A DNA stretch of 64,000 bases, from contig CP093830.1 of assembly GCA_033063855.1 (NCBI GenBank), forward strand, positions 434,854-498,853, given 5' to 3'. A program made the translations under genes and the position numbers. This document shows positions 11,635-23,189 of the stretch, in pieces (the stretch's first letter is position 1; each line of letters starts with the position of its first letter). Source of the stretch: Smittia aterrima. Lineage: Eukaryota > Arthropoda > Insecta > Diptera > Chironomidae. The notes under the pieces are model-generated. The model worked only from the letters and a program-made list of their open reading frames with translations, had not been told where the DNA came from and did not search any database.

Positions 11635-14600
11635 ATGTCGATTTTACTTGCTGATATCGACTCAACTTGTTCCGCCCTTGGTAGAAATGATGGAAGTAAA
11701 TATTATATTGAAGACGACGCAATTCAAAGTTTGAAGGTAAAATAAAATAAAATGTTTGTTGCTTAAATTTTTTCTTAAAAAATAAATAATTTCAGCACTT
11801 GATTTGGATTCTCCGACGTGACAATCAGGATTCACATGAATACAGACGATATATTGGACACAAGAAAGTGATCCAGACTGATCTTCTCCCGATGCTAATT
11901 AACTTTTGCGATGATCCTGAGTTAGCTGATGTTCTTCTTCGTTTGTTGGTGAATTTAACCAGCCCGACAATGCTGTTTTTCCGTGAAGATCTTCCAAAAG
12001 ACGGGGCTGGTCGCCGAACATATCTTGACCTTATTGAAATATCTCAGAGCTACAAGGAATTCTTCGCCAATTCATCATCGCTCTGGTCGACGTTAACTGC
12101 TCGTCTGCAGAAAGTTTTAGAGATTGTGAGTAAATTAGTTTTTCTTCAATTTCAATCGTCTTATCAATTTTTCACAGGATGTTGCTGATCGCATGGAAGA
12201 ACAGGGATTAGTTCTTGAGCGAATCCTTGTGTTGACTCGAAATGTTTTGCAAGTGCCGACAAATCCTCAACACGAAAAACGAGTCGACAATGACATTAGT
12301 GTCCATGATCAAGTTTTGTGGGCTCTTCACGAATCAGGAATGTTCGATCTCATTTTGTTCATCCTCAGCTCAGAGTATGAAAACCAATACCAGCTCCATG
12401 CACTGGAAATTATTTATTTGATCTTTCGTGAGCAAAAAGTTGAAACACTTGCTGATGCATCAGTTCAACGAACAGCTACTGAGAAACATGCCGATGAGCA
12501 AGCGCTTCTTGCTGCTAGACAAATAGAAAAGGCAAAGGTACAACTTCGACCACCACCAGCTCGACACTCGCGATTTGGAGGAACTTATGTGTTCAAAAAT
12601 CTTAAATCAGTTTCTGACAGAGACCTCATTTGCCATCAGTCGCTTGAACGCGTCGTTCAAAAGGATTTCAGTCGTGACAAGCCTAAAGCAAAGAAAAACT
12701 TTCGACTTGCCCGGGATGATGATAAATTTGAGCGACAAAGTGCTTTTTGTATTCGACTTTTTCTTCGTGAATTTTGCATCGAAATTCTGACTTCAGCGTT
12801 CAACAACATCGTTCGTCAAGTAAGACGAGCTCTGGAAAGACTTAATGGGATAAAAGAAGGCGGCGGCTACGACCAGTCTTACCTTCTTTGGGCAATCCGT
12901 TTCTTTCTTGAATTTAATCGATTGAATGGATTCAAGCTTCACCTCGTAACGGAGACTCTGAGTACAAACAGTGTTCATTGGATTTGTAATCAAATTCAAC
13001 ACGACGTAGAGATGATGCAAAGCGAAAAGATGAAGAAGATTAAATGGAATCGCCGGCTTCAACTTGGACTTCTGGCTTATCGCGAGTTTCTTCAAAACAT
13101 GCAAGTCATGGAACTTCAGGAAGATGAAGACACTCAAGCATTGCTGGGAAAGCTCAAGAATACTGTTTTCTACCTTGTTGAATATCGAGAGATTATCCTC
13201 CAACTCCTGCTGAGCTACAACGAAAATCATTTCACAAGGTAAGCTACACATTGCGTAAATTTGTTGTCAACACACGACATGGGTCGACAAGGTGAATTTC
13301 GTGTGGAAAGTTTTTACGAAACATTTTCTATACAAAAACAGGAATTACCTGCGTGACCTCATTGACACGACCAACGTTTACCTGAAGATGATGGAGAAGT
13401 TTTGCAAGGGAAGCATTGTGGTTCAGACAAAGGTGAAAAGCAAGAGTAAGGTGAAACGAAAGACCGCGAAACCGAAGCCAGCATCGAAAGAGGAAGTTTT
13501 GGTAAGAATATTTTCTTAGGAACCCTAAAACTTTTGCTTACCGTCGACTGAAATTGTTAGGCAAAATTGGCAAGCGAGTGGGACGCTCGAATCTCAGCGA
13601 ATTTGTCCGTGGTACTCGCCAACGATATCAATTTACCCGAAGAAGACCATCCCATTCCGTTCGATGCTACATCTGAGAAGCCAATCGACGAGCAACGGTA
13701 AGATCCTTTTAAAAAATATTTCCCTCAAATATCACATACTGTTTTCCATCAGTGGCGACTGCATGACGCAACTCCACAAGTTTCTTCGCGAAGAAGACTT
13801 TGAACTTGCTGTGCTTCTTATGAGAGCTGGTCGAGGATGTTGGCCCGACACAGAATGCTTTGGGTCGCAAGATGCTCAACCGGAAGATGAGTTGATGTTA
13901 ATGAAGGAAATCTATATGACGGATCTTGAAACGGGTAAGTTTCTTTTTGTGCGAAAGAGTTTTAATTATTTTTACGTTCGGATGGAGATCAAAATTAAAC
14001 CTTTGCTAGAAAATGAAAGAGGTTCAATAATAAAACTCCTCCTTTGCCTAGCCTCGGAGCTTTCTACATCAAATTAAAGCGGCAGAAAGAATTATAATGA
14101 TGCATCGGTAACGAGTTTCTGCAACGGGAATTATAAAAAGGATCTCAAAAGCTCGTTGGACAGCAAAAGAATATTTTCTTTTCTTTTTTCGGCTCTTTTC
14201 ATTATTTAATAAAAACTCGAGCGAAAAATTCCGCTGGAAAGAATTTTCCGGTTCGACGAGTAAAAAAACTTCGATTATGGCTCCGTCATCGTTTCGCAAT
14301 CCTTTAAAAAGCCAATTTTCATTATGTTGCGGGCACTGCGGGAAAACGAAGCTCTTCTTAGAAGATCCATTGGAAATCGCTCGAAAACTTTTTCTTGCGT
14401 GAAGCTGGAACTTTTTGTTGCCGTTGCAGTCGAAATGAATTTCATTGAGGACGAAAAAGGAGGAGAAAAAGCTTCCGATATTTCAAAGAATAAAGAAATT
14501 TCAATCATTTCCGAACACAATGAGCGGAAGAAAAAACTTCGAATGTTGGATAATATTGAGAGTTTCGTAACTTTTTTTTTCCTCAATCGAACTTTCCAAC

Positions 14601-17600
14601 TTTAAGCTTTTTCGAGAAAGTTATTCTTATTGAGTTTCCCCAGGAATGAATTCCTGCTTCACTCGACTCGTTGAACTCGCAAAATTTTTAAACAAGAAAC
14701 CCGAGGGAAAATAATTGAATTATCCATGTGAGACGGAAAGATACAAGGACTCTCTGAAATTGGCACGAAGGCGAAAGCTACAAAAGTTTTCGTTAATTAT
14801 TTTAACTTTTTAATTGCTTGGAATCTTCGTCCGGAAGGTTTCGCCAAGCGAAATAATATTGTGTGCTCTGGTTTGGAGCAGAGTTTATTAATGGTTTGAT
14901 AACCTTCGAGGGATAATTCCATTATCCGAAGGAAGGCACAAGATTTCTCTCACAAGACTTATACTTAAGTTTAAAAGTTTCCTTGGGTTTCCCACACTTT
15001 GATAAAACATTACAATGCGGTGGTAATCAAAGCTCCGTCCCAACGACACTTTCAAGCGGAAAGATTTCTCTAAATGGTTAATAAAGATTTAGTCGGGAAG
15101 CCGCAATCATGCACACATGCGACTCATTTCAACTCTCCGTCGACGATGCTCATTCAATTTAATCAAAAAACTTATTCCACAGAAGAGAAATTAAGACAGA
15201 AAGGAATTGCAACAAATCGTTCTGGTGCTTGAGTTGAAAATTGCATAATGAAATTGGTTGTTAGGGAAACTTTTCGAAACTTTTCTCTCGTTTTGCATTT
15301 TGCGCTTTAGCTTTGGCAAGTAGAGGCTCCAAAATTTAATATTCGATAATGAAATTAATTGAAAATTAGCTTCAAGCATGACGAACTCGAAAACTTATAT
15401 TTGCGAATTATTCATTTCTCGAAAATAATCAAATCATTGAAAATTTGGCATCACCAAAGCTTCCCATATTAAATTCATTGTTTGTTAAATTTTATTTACA
15501 TTTTGTTGGCTTCTATTCGACTCAGCTTAAACATGTCCGCCCGAACCGCACGGAAACTAATTTTCATTAAACGCATGAGATGTGATTTTCATTAAAAAGC
15601 AAACTGAGATTCGAGCGGTTTCAAGAAAAACGGAAGACTCGTATTCAAAAGCAAACGAGGTCGACGAGAAACTGTTGGTAGTAAAGTGTGATGTTTGATC
15701 TTGATGGTTAGCAACCTCTCGCTAAGGCTACATTTGCCTTGAAGCCAATGAATCCCTTATACGTATTCTCATAGAGTTTGCTTTAATTTAACCTTTGCGT
15801 GAAATGAGCTTACTCACTCATTTGATTTAATCAAAAATCTCTCTCAAGCTCCCCGCGCGTTTCACGTTCAATCAGCATGTGTACGTAACTCACTCCACTT
15901 CTTGAAGGATTTGATTTGATTTTTATCGTTTCACTGAATGTGATGGAAAAAATCTCTCGAAGAAGCAAAGAGCATGGGGATGGAGAGCATAATTCATTTT
16001 AAAAGCCAATTTTGTGCATGGAGTTACGATATTTTGGTTCTGTAAACAACAACAAGCGAGCGGCGGACAGATTTTGATCTGTTTTATGTGAAAACTGAAT
16101 GGTGAGCAAAACAAAGTTGAATGAGGGGTAGCTTTAGTTGTTCAATCAACGACGTAACTTTATTAAAACTCGACATGAACGCTGATGAATTTCTCCCCAA
16201 AAAAAATACTAAAGTCTAACATGACAAGGAATCAAAGTTTTTGGACGTCAATAGCAGATTCTGTTTGTACAATTAACAATTCATGCTCCAGTGCCTTGAA
16301 ACAAGCAAACCATATCGATTGGCTTTGAACAAGGAGCATAATCACAAGTGAAAATCGCTTACACAGCATTTGATTTCGTGCATAGTTACAATCTAAAGCA
16401 TTGTCAACATTTTCAATTTGCAGACAATGACGAAGCCAACACATTTTGGGAAGACCTCGAGAACTCCGGGTCTGGAGAAGATGGTAACGAACAAATTAAA
16501 GTTGCTCATTCAAATGAAAACTGATTAAAACTTTTTCAACATTTTCTCAACGACCAGGTTCCGACGACGAAGAGGAAGAGACAACTGCTTTCAAAGAAGT
16601 TGTGCTGAACTTCTCTGACTTCGAGAAACGGTGAGTTTAAATTTGAAGCACAAGATGTTTCGGTTTTTTTTCTCCATTTCCTTTAGCGACTTTGCTATCA
16701 AAGCGGCTGATTTTTCTTTGAATGCATTTTTCTTATGATTTACCATTTCAAGTGCCTTTGAGTTAACAAAGTCGATTCAATTTATTTCTTGCAAAGAGGC
16801 AAAAACTTCAAAAGAAAATGGAAAAACAAATCCTCGGCTGATAATTTTTGCGGCTGACTGAGAAATGTTTACCGCTTTACATGAATTTGTCTGTCGGTGC
16901 GGATAACGGAGGAGATTTTCCGTTGATGCCTTTTCTGTTCTTGAATTTTCATTAAAAAAAAGTCGAGGAGAACATTGCTGAAATTTTATCTGAGAGCTTT
17001 GCAGCCACAAAGCATTTTTCGACATTATTAAAGATTATGTTCGTGCGGAACATGATAAGTAAGCGTTTGTTATCAGAGTCCAGTCCTTTTTGCTGAGACT
17101 TTCATTGTCGTGGACGTTTGCTTTCCGATGAAATCGCCTACGTTTGTTCCATTAAGATCAACAAATGATTACAGCAAATTTCAATCTTTCTCGGTCACGT
17201 TTCGGAAGACCTCATCGTGGCTTCTGCCGAGCAATTTCAATATTTTTCTTCAAGATATTTCCCCAGCGCGAGAAATGTGAAGAACAACAATTTGTGTTGT
17301 CGATTAAGAGCACCTTTTGCTTCTTTCCCGTCCTCACCTGCGGGGATTTCAAAGTGAATAAACTGAGAAACATTCAGTCTGGTTTAAAGCGAAGTAGCGG
17401 AGTAGAGGCGAAGCGGAGATGGCATCATCATAATAATTTATTTTAACTGCCGCCTGCAACATTATTTTCCGAGCTTTATCGCTGACTTTGTATCGCATCT
17501 CTTCCTACTTTCCTTCTTGTTTGTTGTTGGCCTCGTTCATCTTAAGCCGCTTCCGTAGACTTTATTGCCAATTATTGTGCAAGAAAAGAATGATTCTAGT

Positions 17601-20600
17601 TTGATTATCCGGTATTACTTTCATGACAAACGTCTCGTAATTTTTTACGAGCCACTTTACCTTCCGCGCCTCTTGTTGTTTACTCTCATGGCCATAAAGC
17701 CATTGATATCAGGTGGCTCTCGTGCATCATTAGATTTCTTATCTGCTTTCGGTTCCAAAGGGCACAAACTCCTTCGACGAGATAGCATCGCGGTTAAATT
17801 CTCCTTTCTCATCATGATTTATGATGCGCGCACTTCCCGACTTTATGTTCCGCCTCCAAACAATCAAAAAAATTGTTGTGATAAGGAGAGGAAAGGTGAA
17901 GGAAGACCTTGCTGTGTTGCCATCGATGCGTGAGTTTTTGCTGTCCAACCTCAAAGTGATAAATCATCATTATGGTGACGGAAAATTAATTAAAAATGCT
18001 GTTGTTCTGCCTGCCCGGCGTTGCCCTAATTAATTAATTTATGGTATCTGATGTACGTCAGCTAAAGCTGCGATGATTTATCGCTACGGCAACACTTAAT
18101 TTACTTGCCTGAGTAAGTCATGAAGTCTCTTGAGCATCGTAAAAGCTTCAGGAATATTAACCAATAAAATTTTTCGAGATCGATTTAATGAAATTTCAGA
18201 TTGATTGAAAGCAATGATACTTGAAGGGGGGAAAGAAACTTCTTTCAGTTTGATTGAATTTTCATTCATCATTTCATTCAAATTGATTTCTATCGTACAG
18301 GGAGCGTGAAGATCTTTCTTTCAATCCGTTGAAGCTTCCACCCTTCGCATCAAAATGAAAAATTACGAGCAGAGAGTTGTGAAAAACTTTAATACACCCA
18401 AGAAAAAGTTTCTTAATTCACTTCTAAAGTTCTTGTAATTCAACAGCTCCATTAGCTTATTACCTCAACTCCGTTCGCTATGCGAAAGGATTGAAAAAGA
18501 AATTCCATTGTAAATTCTCTTAGATCAATCTTCAAAAGCTAGTGCTTGAAGTGCGCTCTGTCACAAGAGAAATAAACGTTTCAAGAATTCCTTTGTCTGT
18601 TTATTAAAAGGAAGAGGAAAAGTGGAAAAAATAAATCGCCCTTAAGCTATCCAGAGAAAAATTTACGATTCTTTCACTGGCTTGCAACACGCTGCACATT
18701 TGCTTCTCTCCAAAGCTGTTGGGAACTCATAAATTCCGTTTTAACTCTGCTAGTCGCTTCTCTTACTATCCAGAGGTGTTCATGAGCCTTGGCAAGCCCG
18801 GGAGAGGACGATGAACGTAAAATGCATCTTTATGACTGTTGCTTGACAGCGAAAAAAGAGATTTACTTGCAGTAGAAGGTTGAGGATTCGCTTTGAGGAG
18901 AATATTTAATTTAGCCTTGTTCCAGTCAACAGTGCGGGAGGGATCAAGGCGAGAAAGAATATTAAATAATTTATGCAAAATAATAAATTTTCATTAGTAA
19001 CGATAAAAAGATTTTCCTTTCCTTCGCTTTTCCGTTGTTACAAACATTTCCCGAGGAAAATTGTGTAAAATTAATTTCAAACTCGCCAAAGAGCTCAGGA
19101 GAAAAAAGTACAATGAAGCTGTTGCTAGCTCAGCGGTCTTTCACGCTGGAAATAATAAAATTAAGCTTCTCGTGCTTCGAAACCTGGACACAAAGCGCAC
19201 GCGAATAAGCTCAAAACTTAATTAATTTTTGTTCTCTTTTTTTTTTGTTGCTCAATGTCGTTATCGACTGTAGATTGCTGAATCCAAAAGTTGTCCGTGC
19301 TTGTACTTGGTGTCTGCAAGCGTGGGAAAAGATGAGCTACCGCGAAATCAAGAGTGCAGTCACGCTTCTTCATCGAATCGCTTTAAATTTGGACGTGCCA
19401 GTGATGCTGATGCAAGCTCAGCTGTTTAGAGTTTTCCAACAGGTGTTCAATGCTCCTCGCGACAATCGATATGAAGAGCTTCGAAAACTCGGAATGTACA
19501 CAGTGCGACAGTTCATAAAGTTAGCTCCTGGCAATCCAAAGATCTTCGCTGAACTTTTATTCTTCAAGTCGCATCGCGAGTGTCACGAAGTTTCAAATGG
19601 ATATACAGAGTCGCTAGACGGCCACGAGTATGCTTTGTTAATTTTAATGATTTTATAGAAGCTAATTACCCTTTCTCAACAGAGCGAAACAAAAAGCTTG
19701 GTCGGAAGAACAAGAAGATGAGTTGCGACGTCTGTTCATGGAGAATCAAGAGTCGCCACAGACAGATCAAGATGTCATTGACTGGCTTGTCGAAAACTTG
19801 GTTGAAAGATCGCGGACAAGACGAGGTGTTATTAAGAAGTTGAAAGAGCTTGGATTGATTTTCAAAGCTCCGACGAAGAAATCGAATGCAGCAGCTGCCA
19901 ACAAGAATTTATTCATTAAAGATGAAGACGATAAGTTGCGGGAGCTTTATGACGAACATCGTCTTGAATCGGATTGTTTTGCCAAAATAATGGAAGTTTT
20001 TGATAAGAAGCGAAGTAAGAAGGCAGTTGTCAAGAGAATGATTCAGCTTGGTTTAGTAGCAGACGAGTCCGAGATTCTGCCTGAGCGAAAGCGACGAAAT
20101 CACAAGGGACAAGAAAGACGTGAGAGCTCAAGTGAATCATCTGATGATGAAATTTCACGTCCTCCTACAGTAAAGCTTACTGCAAGATATGATTTAAACA
20201 AACGTGAAGCTCTAGAACTTCGTACGGAACTAGAAGAATCTCTGAAAGAAGCAATCGAGTGGATAATTGAGTCACTGAAGGAAGCTGCTGAAGACTTTGA
20301 AGAACCTTCTGACGATCCTGATGATGCAATTCCGATTGTGCCTTTTACAGATTCACAAAAGACAGCTTTGGAAAATACTCAATTTCAAAAACTTCTTCAT
20401 TCAATCAACTTGTTAGAGCCCCAGGGTATCGAAACTTATTGGAAAATTCCAACAAACATGTTGCCGGTTGACTTAGAGAAACGAGCGAAACTTTTGGCTG
20501 GAGAAGAACTCAACTCAAGTGACGAGGGTGGAGACGAAACAATGCAAAGAACAAAACGTAACCTAATTGAATCTTCTGATGACGATGAAATTATAAAACC

Positions 20601-20730
20601 GAGAAAACTAAGTGGAAAACGCGATCGAAAAGAAGTTGACGATGAAACGCCTGACGAGAATGAAATGAACGCAACTAATAATCAGACAAAGCGAATTAGA
20701 AGAATTGTTGATAGCAGCGACGAGGAATAA
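11635..20730 (+). CDS. timeout: Timeout / Timeless-2 (Tof1-Tim1 family) fork-protection protein
   Basis: Ten coding exons: 11635-11736, 11796-12125, 12178-13238, 13342-13501, 13561-13697, 13753-13934, 16424-16483, 16558-16630, 19274-19627, 19683-20730. All junctions are GT-AG and total 3507 nt, giving 1168 residues. The N-terminal third is the Timeless domain (start MSILLADIDSTCSALG, then LIWILRRDNQD and an armadillo-like helical region). Exons 7-8 give a short acidic stretch (about 658-682). Exon 9 begins with LLNPKVVRACTWCL, typical of the family. The C-terminal exon holds two Myb/SANT-like modules (AWSEEQEDELRRLF... and DEDDKLRELYDEH...), as in animal Timeless, then a tail of SSD-acidic motifs. 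The family acts with Tipin at replication forks; Drosophila timeout is also linked to chromosome stability and light entrainment. The paired C-terminal modules and overall order favour timeout over the clock gene timeless. Introns 6 and 8 are about 2.5 and 2.6 kb. Confidence 0.93.
13935..16423 (+). other. Timeout intron 6
   Basis: A 2489-bp phase-1 intron with donor GTAAGT and acceptor TTTGCAG. It contains no nested coding region that I can support; open frames inside it on either strand lack domains or consistent starts. Confidence 0.8.
16631..19273 (+). other. Timeout intron 8
   Basis: A 2643-bp phase-2 intron, donor GTGAGT, acceptor GACTGTAG after a long T tract. The longest open frame (17565-17933, plus) has no ATG at its start and no recognisable domain, so no nested gene is called. 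Confidence 0.8.
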
Positions 20731-20814
20731 CGAATCAATCATTACCGTTGCTCATTCAACTAAAAGTAATTTCTGATTTCCCATGAGAAGCTTCATGCTT
20801 TTGATTCTAAAAAA

Positions 20815-20820
20815 AATAAA
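20815..20820 (+). other. Poly(A) signal of timeout
   Basis: AATAAA 85 bp after the timeout stop codon. Confidence 0.6.
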
Positions 20821-23189
20821 GAAAATTCAATTTATAAAGACTTATTCAGATGGAAAAGTAATTGCTGCTTATTGCCTCGCTTATAATACTAGCGGGTAGG
20901 TTTAAAATTTCTGTTGAACGTAGTCAAGTCTTGCTTGAATGGCTGAACCGAACCAATTATAAATTTAAGTCGAGCTCCATATCTCTTTATGCTGGAAAAA
21001 TAAATGGAAGAACTGGCAAGGGAAAAGCTTTTACCTCTAAATGAAACAAGTTTTCATCATTCAATCAGCTTTCAATCCGTTTTTTCTAATTATTTTCACC
21101 TTTTACGTTCGCTTACATCCTGACGAAGCGGATAAAACTTCATGATAAGAATTCTTAAGTTTCACTTAACAATCATTGCAGAAGCTTCTTGAAAGACAAA
21201 CAAAAAGCTTTCATTTCAATTTTTCTTACAAAAGCTCGCTCATCTTAATGCAAAGTCGATTCACTCTGAATTTCGAGCAAGAAAAGTGAAGAACGAATTT
21301 TCTTACAAAGTTACCCGAGAGGAATTTTGTAAACATCAACATTAGCAATCGTTTTATTCTCAATAACAAGAGTGAACAAAGCTTTTCCCCCATTCTAAAG
21401 TGCACTTGATCCTTTAATGTAATTTTGAAACGTAATTTGAAGAAATGCATCCTTTTATGTGCTTAAAAGCAACGACGACGTCGAGATGATGGAAATTAGT
21501 TCGGAACAATTTTTCTCAGTTGATTCTTGTGTTCATACTTTCCTCTCGGTATTCAATAGTTCTCTCGTACCTATCGTTCAGTTTATTTCGAGAGCTTTTT
21601 GTTGGAAAGCTTCCAATTTTTTCTGAAACGATTTTTATCAACTGCAGTATTTTTTCCCCGAGTGTGTCGCGTCGCTGTTGATGAGAAACGATGTGGAAGG
21701 GAAACACGTCGAACACGAATTTTCTTTATTTCACTCTAACTGGCTTGGTAGAGACTCCCAACGTAGCATCAGACAGAAATGAAGGAAATTTAAAATTAAA
21801 AACCAGTTCTCGTTGATAACAAAGAAGAACATCAAAAAATCTCAACAATAGAATCAGAATGAGAATTGGCACTGCTTGTTGATGATGCTATTTCAGGAAG
21901 ACAAGACTGAGCAGTCTCGATAAAATATGTTTTATTTCCCACACAGCAGCTCGTCAGCCACAACACGAGCCAAAAATATCCTAGGAAGTTAGTTACAAAT
22001 CATGATTCATGTGCTGCTAGAGAAATAAATCTTGCTCCACTTTTGAGTTGATGGAATAATGGAAAGCTTAAAATACATTTTATAGGAAACTTTTGAAAGC
22101 TTTCAATCAAAAATAATTCGTTCGTCTATTGCTGGATCTTAACTTTAATTTTTAGGTCAATGATGCTCCAAAATCCTTTTGAGTTTAAGTAGATTTTAGG
22201 AAGCAGAAGGCAATTAAAGTTATTTTCTCGAATTTCCACATTTTCTTAAAATAATCTTCTTTCCTCAGCGGAAAGCTTTTTATGTTTCTATTTTTATTAT
22301 CTCTTTCAAGAGATCGAGGACAAATGACTTGCTGGCTCCAAAAATAAGCAACCGTCTTCAACCCTTTTTATTAGCTCGATGCAGTCGTCTTAGAGCCCTC
22401 AAAAATCCTCGACATAATTCTTGTCAATTCTCAAGACACCAGAGCTCTTATCGCTTAAAAATAATCCATTCACTTTACTCTCTCATGTTTCTGCTTCGGA
22501 ATGGAAATCTTTTAAGAGATTTTACGATTGAGAACTGTTGTGTCTAATGGAGCTGAGATTAGTTTTTATGGTCGAAAAGAGAAAGAGATTAGAACTAAAA
22601 GTCTTTCGCTTGGTGATGATTTTATGGACTCACCGACCAGTTAATTGCCAGCCTCGTCTAAGCTTTTTTGCAGAAATTAGTCGACACTTTAGTTTTCGTC
22701 AAGTCAAATCCAGTTTTTGCTTAGTCTTGACGAGCTTAAATGGATATTTTTACGAGATTTCTCCCTTTCTGTTTGTTAGCTCAATGAATATTCATGAATT
22801 TCGTAGTAATTAATTAATGAGACATAATATAACTCCTTATCATCCGTCGTAGGCACGTCGCTGCTTCCAGCGGGGTCACTAATTTCATTAAGTTGATTGT
22901 TCCTGAGCGGATTTTATCGTTGGCTGCATAAAGATAAATCTTTATGAAAGATATCAAAAAGGAAAGTTAAGTCGTTTCACTTGATTTTATTCGTTATAAA
23001 GTAATCTTAAACCTAAGCTCTAATAACCAAATAGATGCTCAGCTATTGAGCTATTTTTCCTGTAATTTTTGATCGAAAATCCGGATTATTCAATTTTGAT
23101 TGAGTGAGGTGAAAAGTCGATTTTTCTTTTCTCGCACAGCGCAAAAATAAAATTGCCGAGCTTAATATAAGCAATCCCGTTTTAACTTT
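20821..23189. other. Intergenic, timeout to CAP gene (convergent)
   Basis: Non-coding so far as can be seen. A TTTATT at 22986-22991 (AATAAA on the minus strand) about 200 bp past the CAP stop could be that gene's polyadenylation signal. No repeats or RNA genes were recognised. Confidence 0.5.

Noticed and set aside
17565..17933. 122-codon open frame in timeout intron 8
   Set aside because: No ATG at the start, overlapping open frames on both strands, no recognisable motif.
11635..20730. The clock gene timeless instead of timeout
   Set aside because: The two tandem C-terminal Myb-like modules and the N-terminal sequence follow the Tim1/Tof1 branch; the clock paralogue diverges in these regions.
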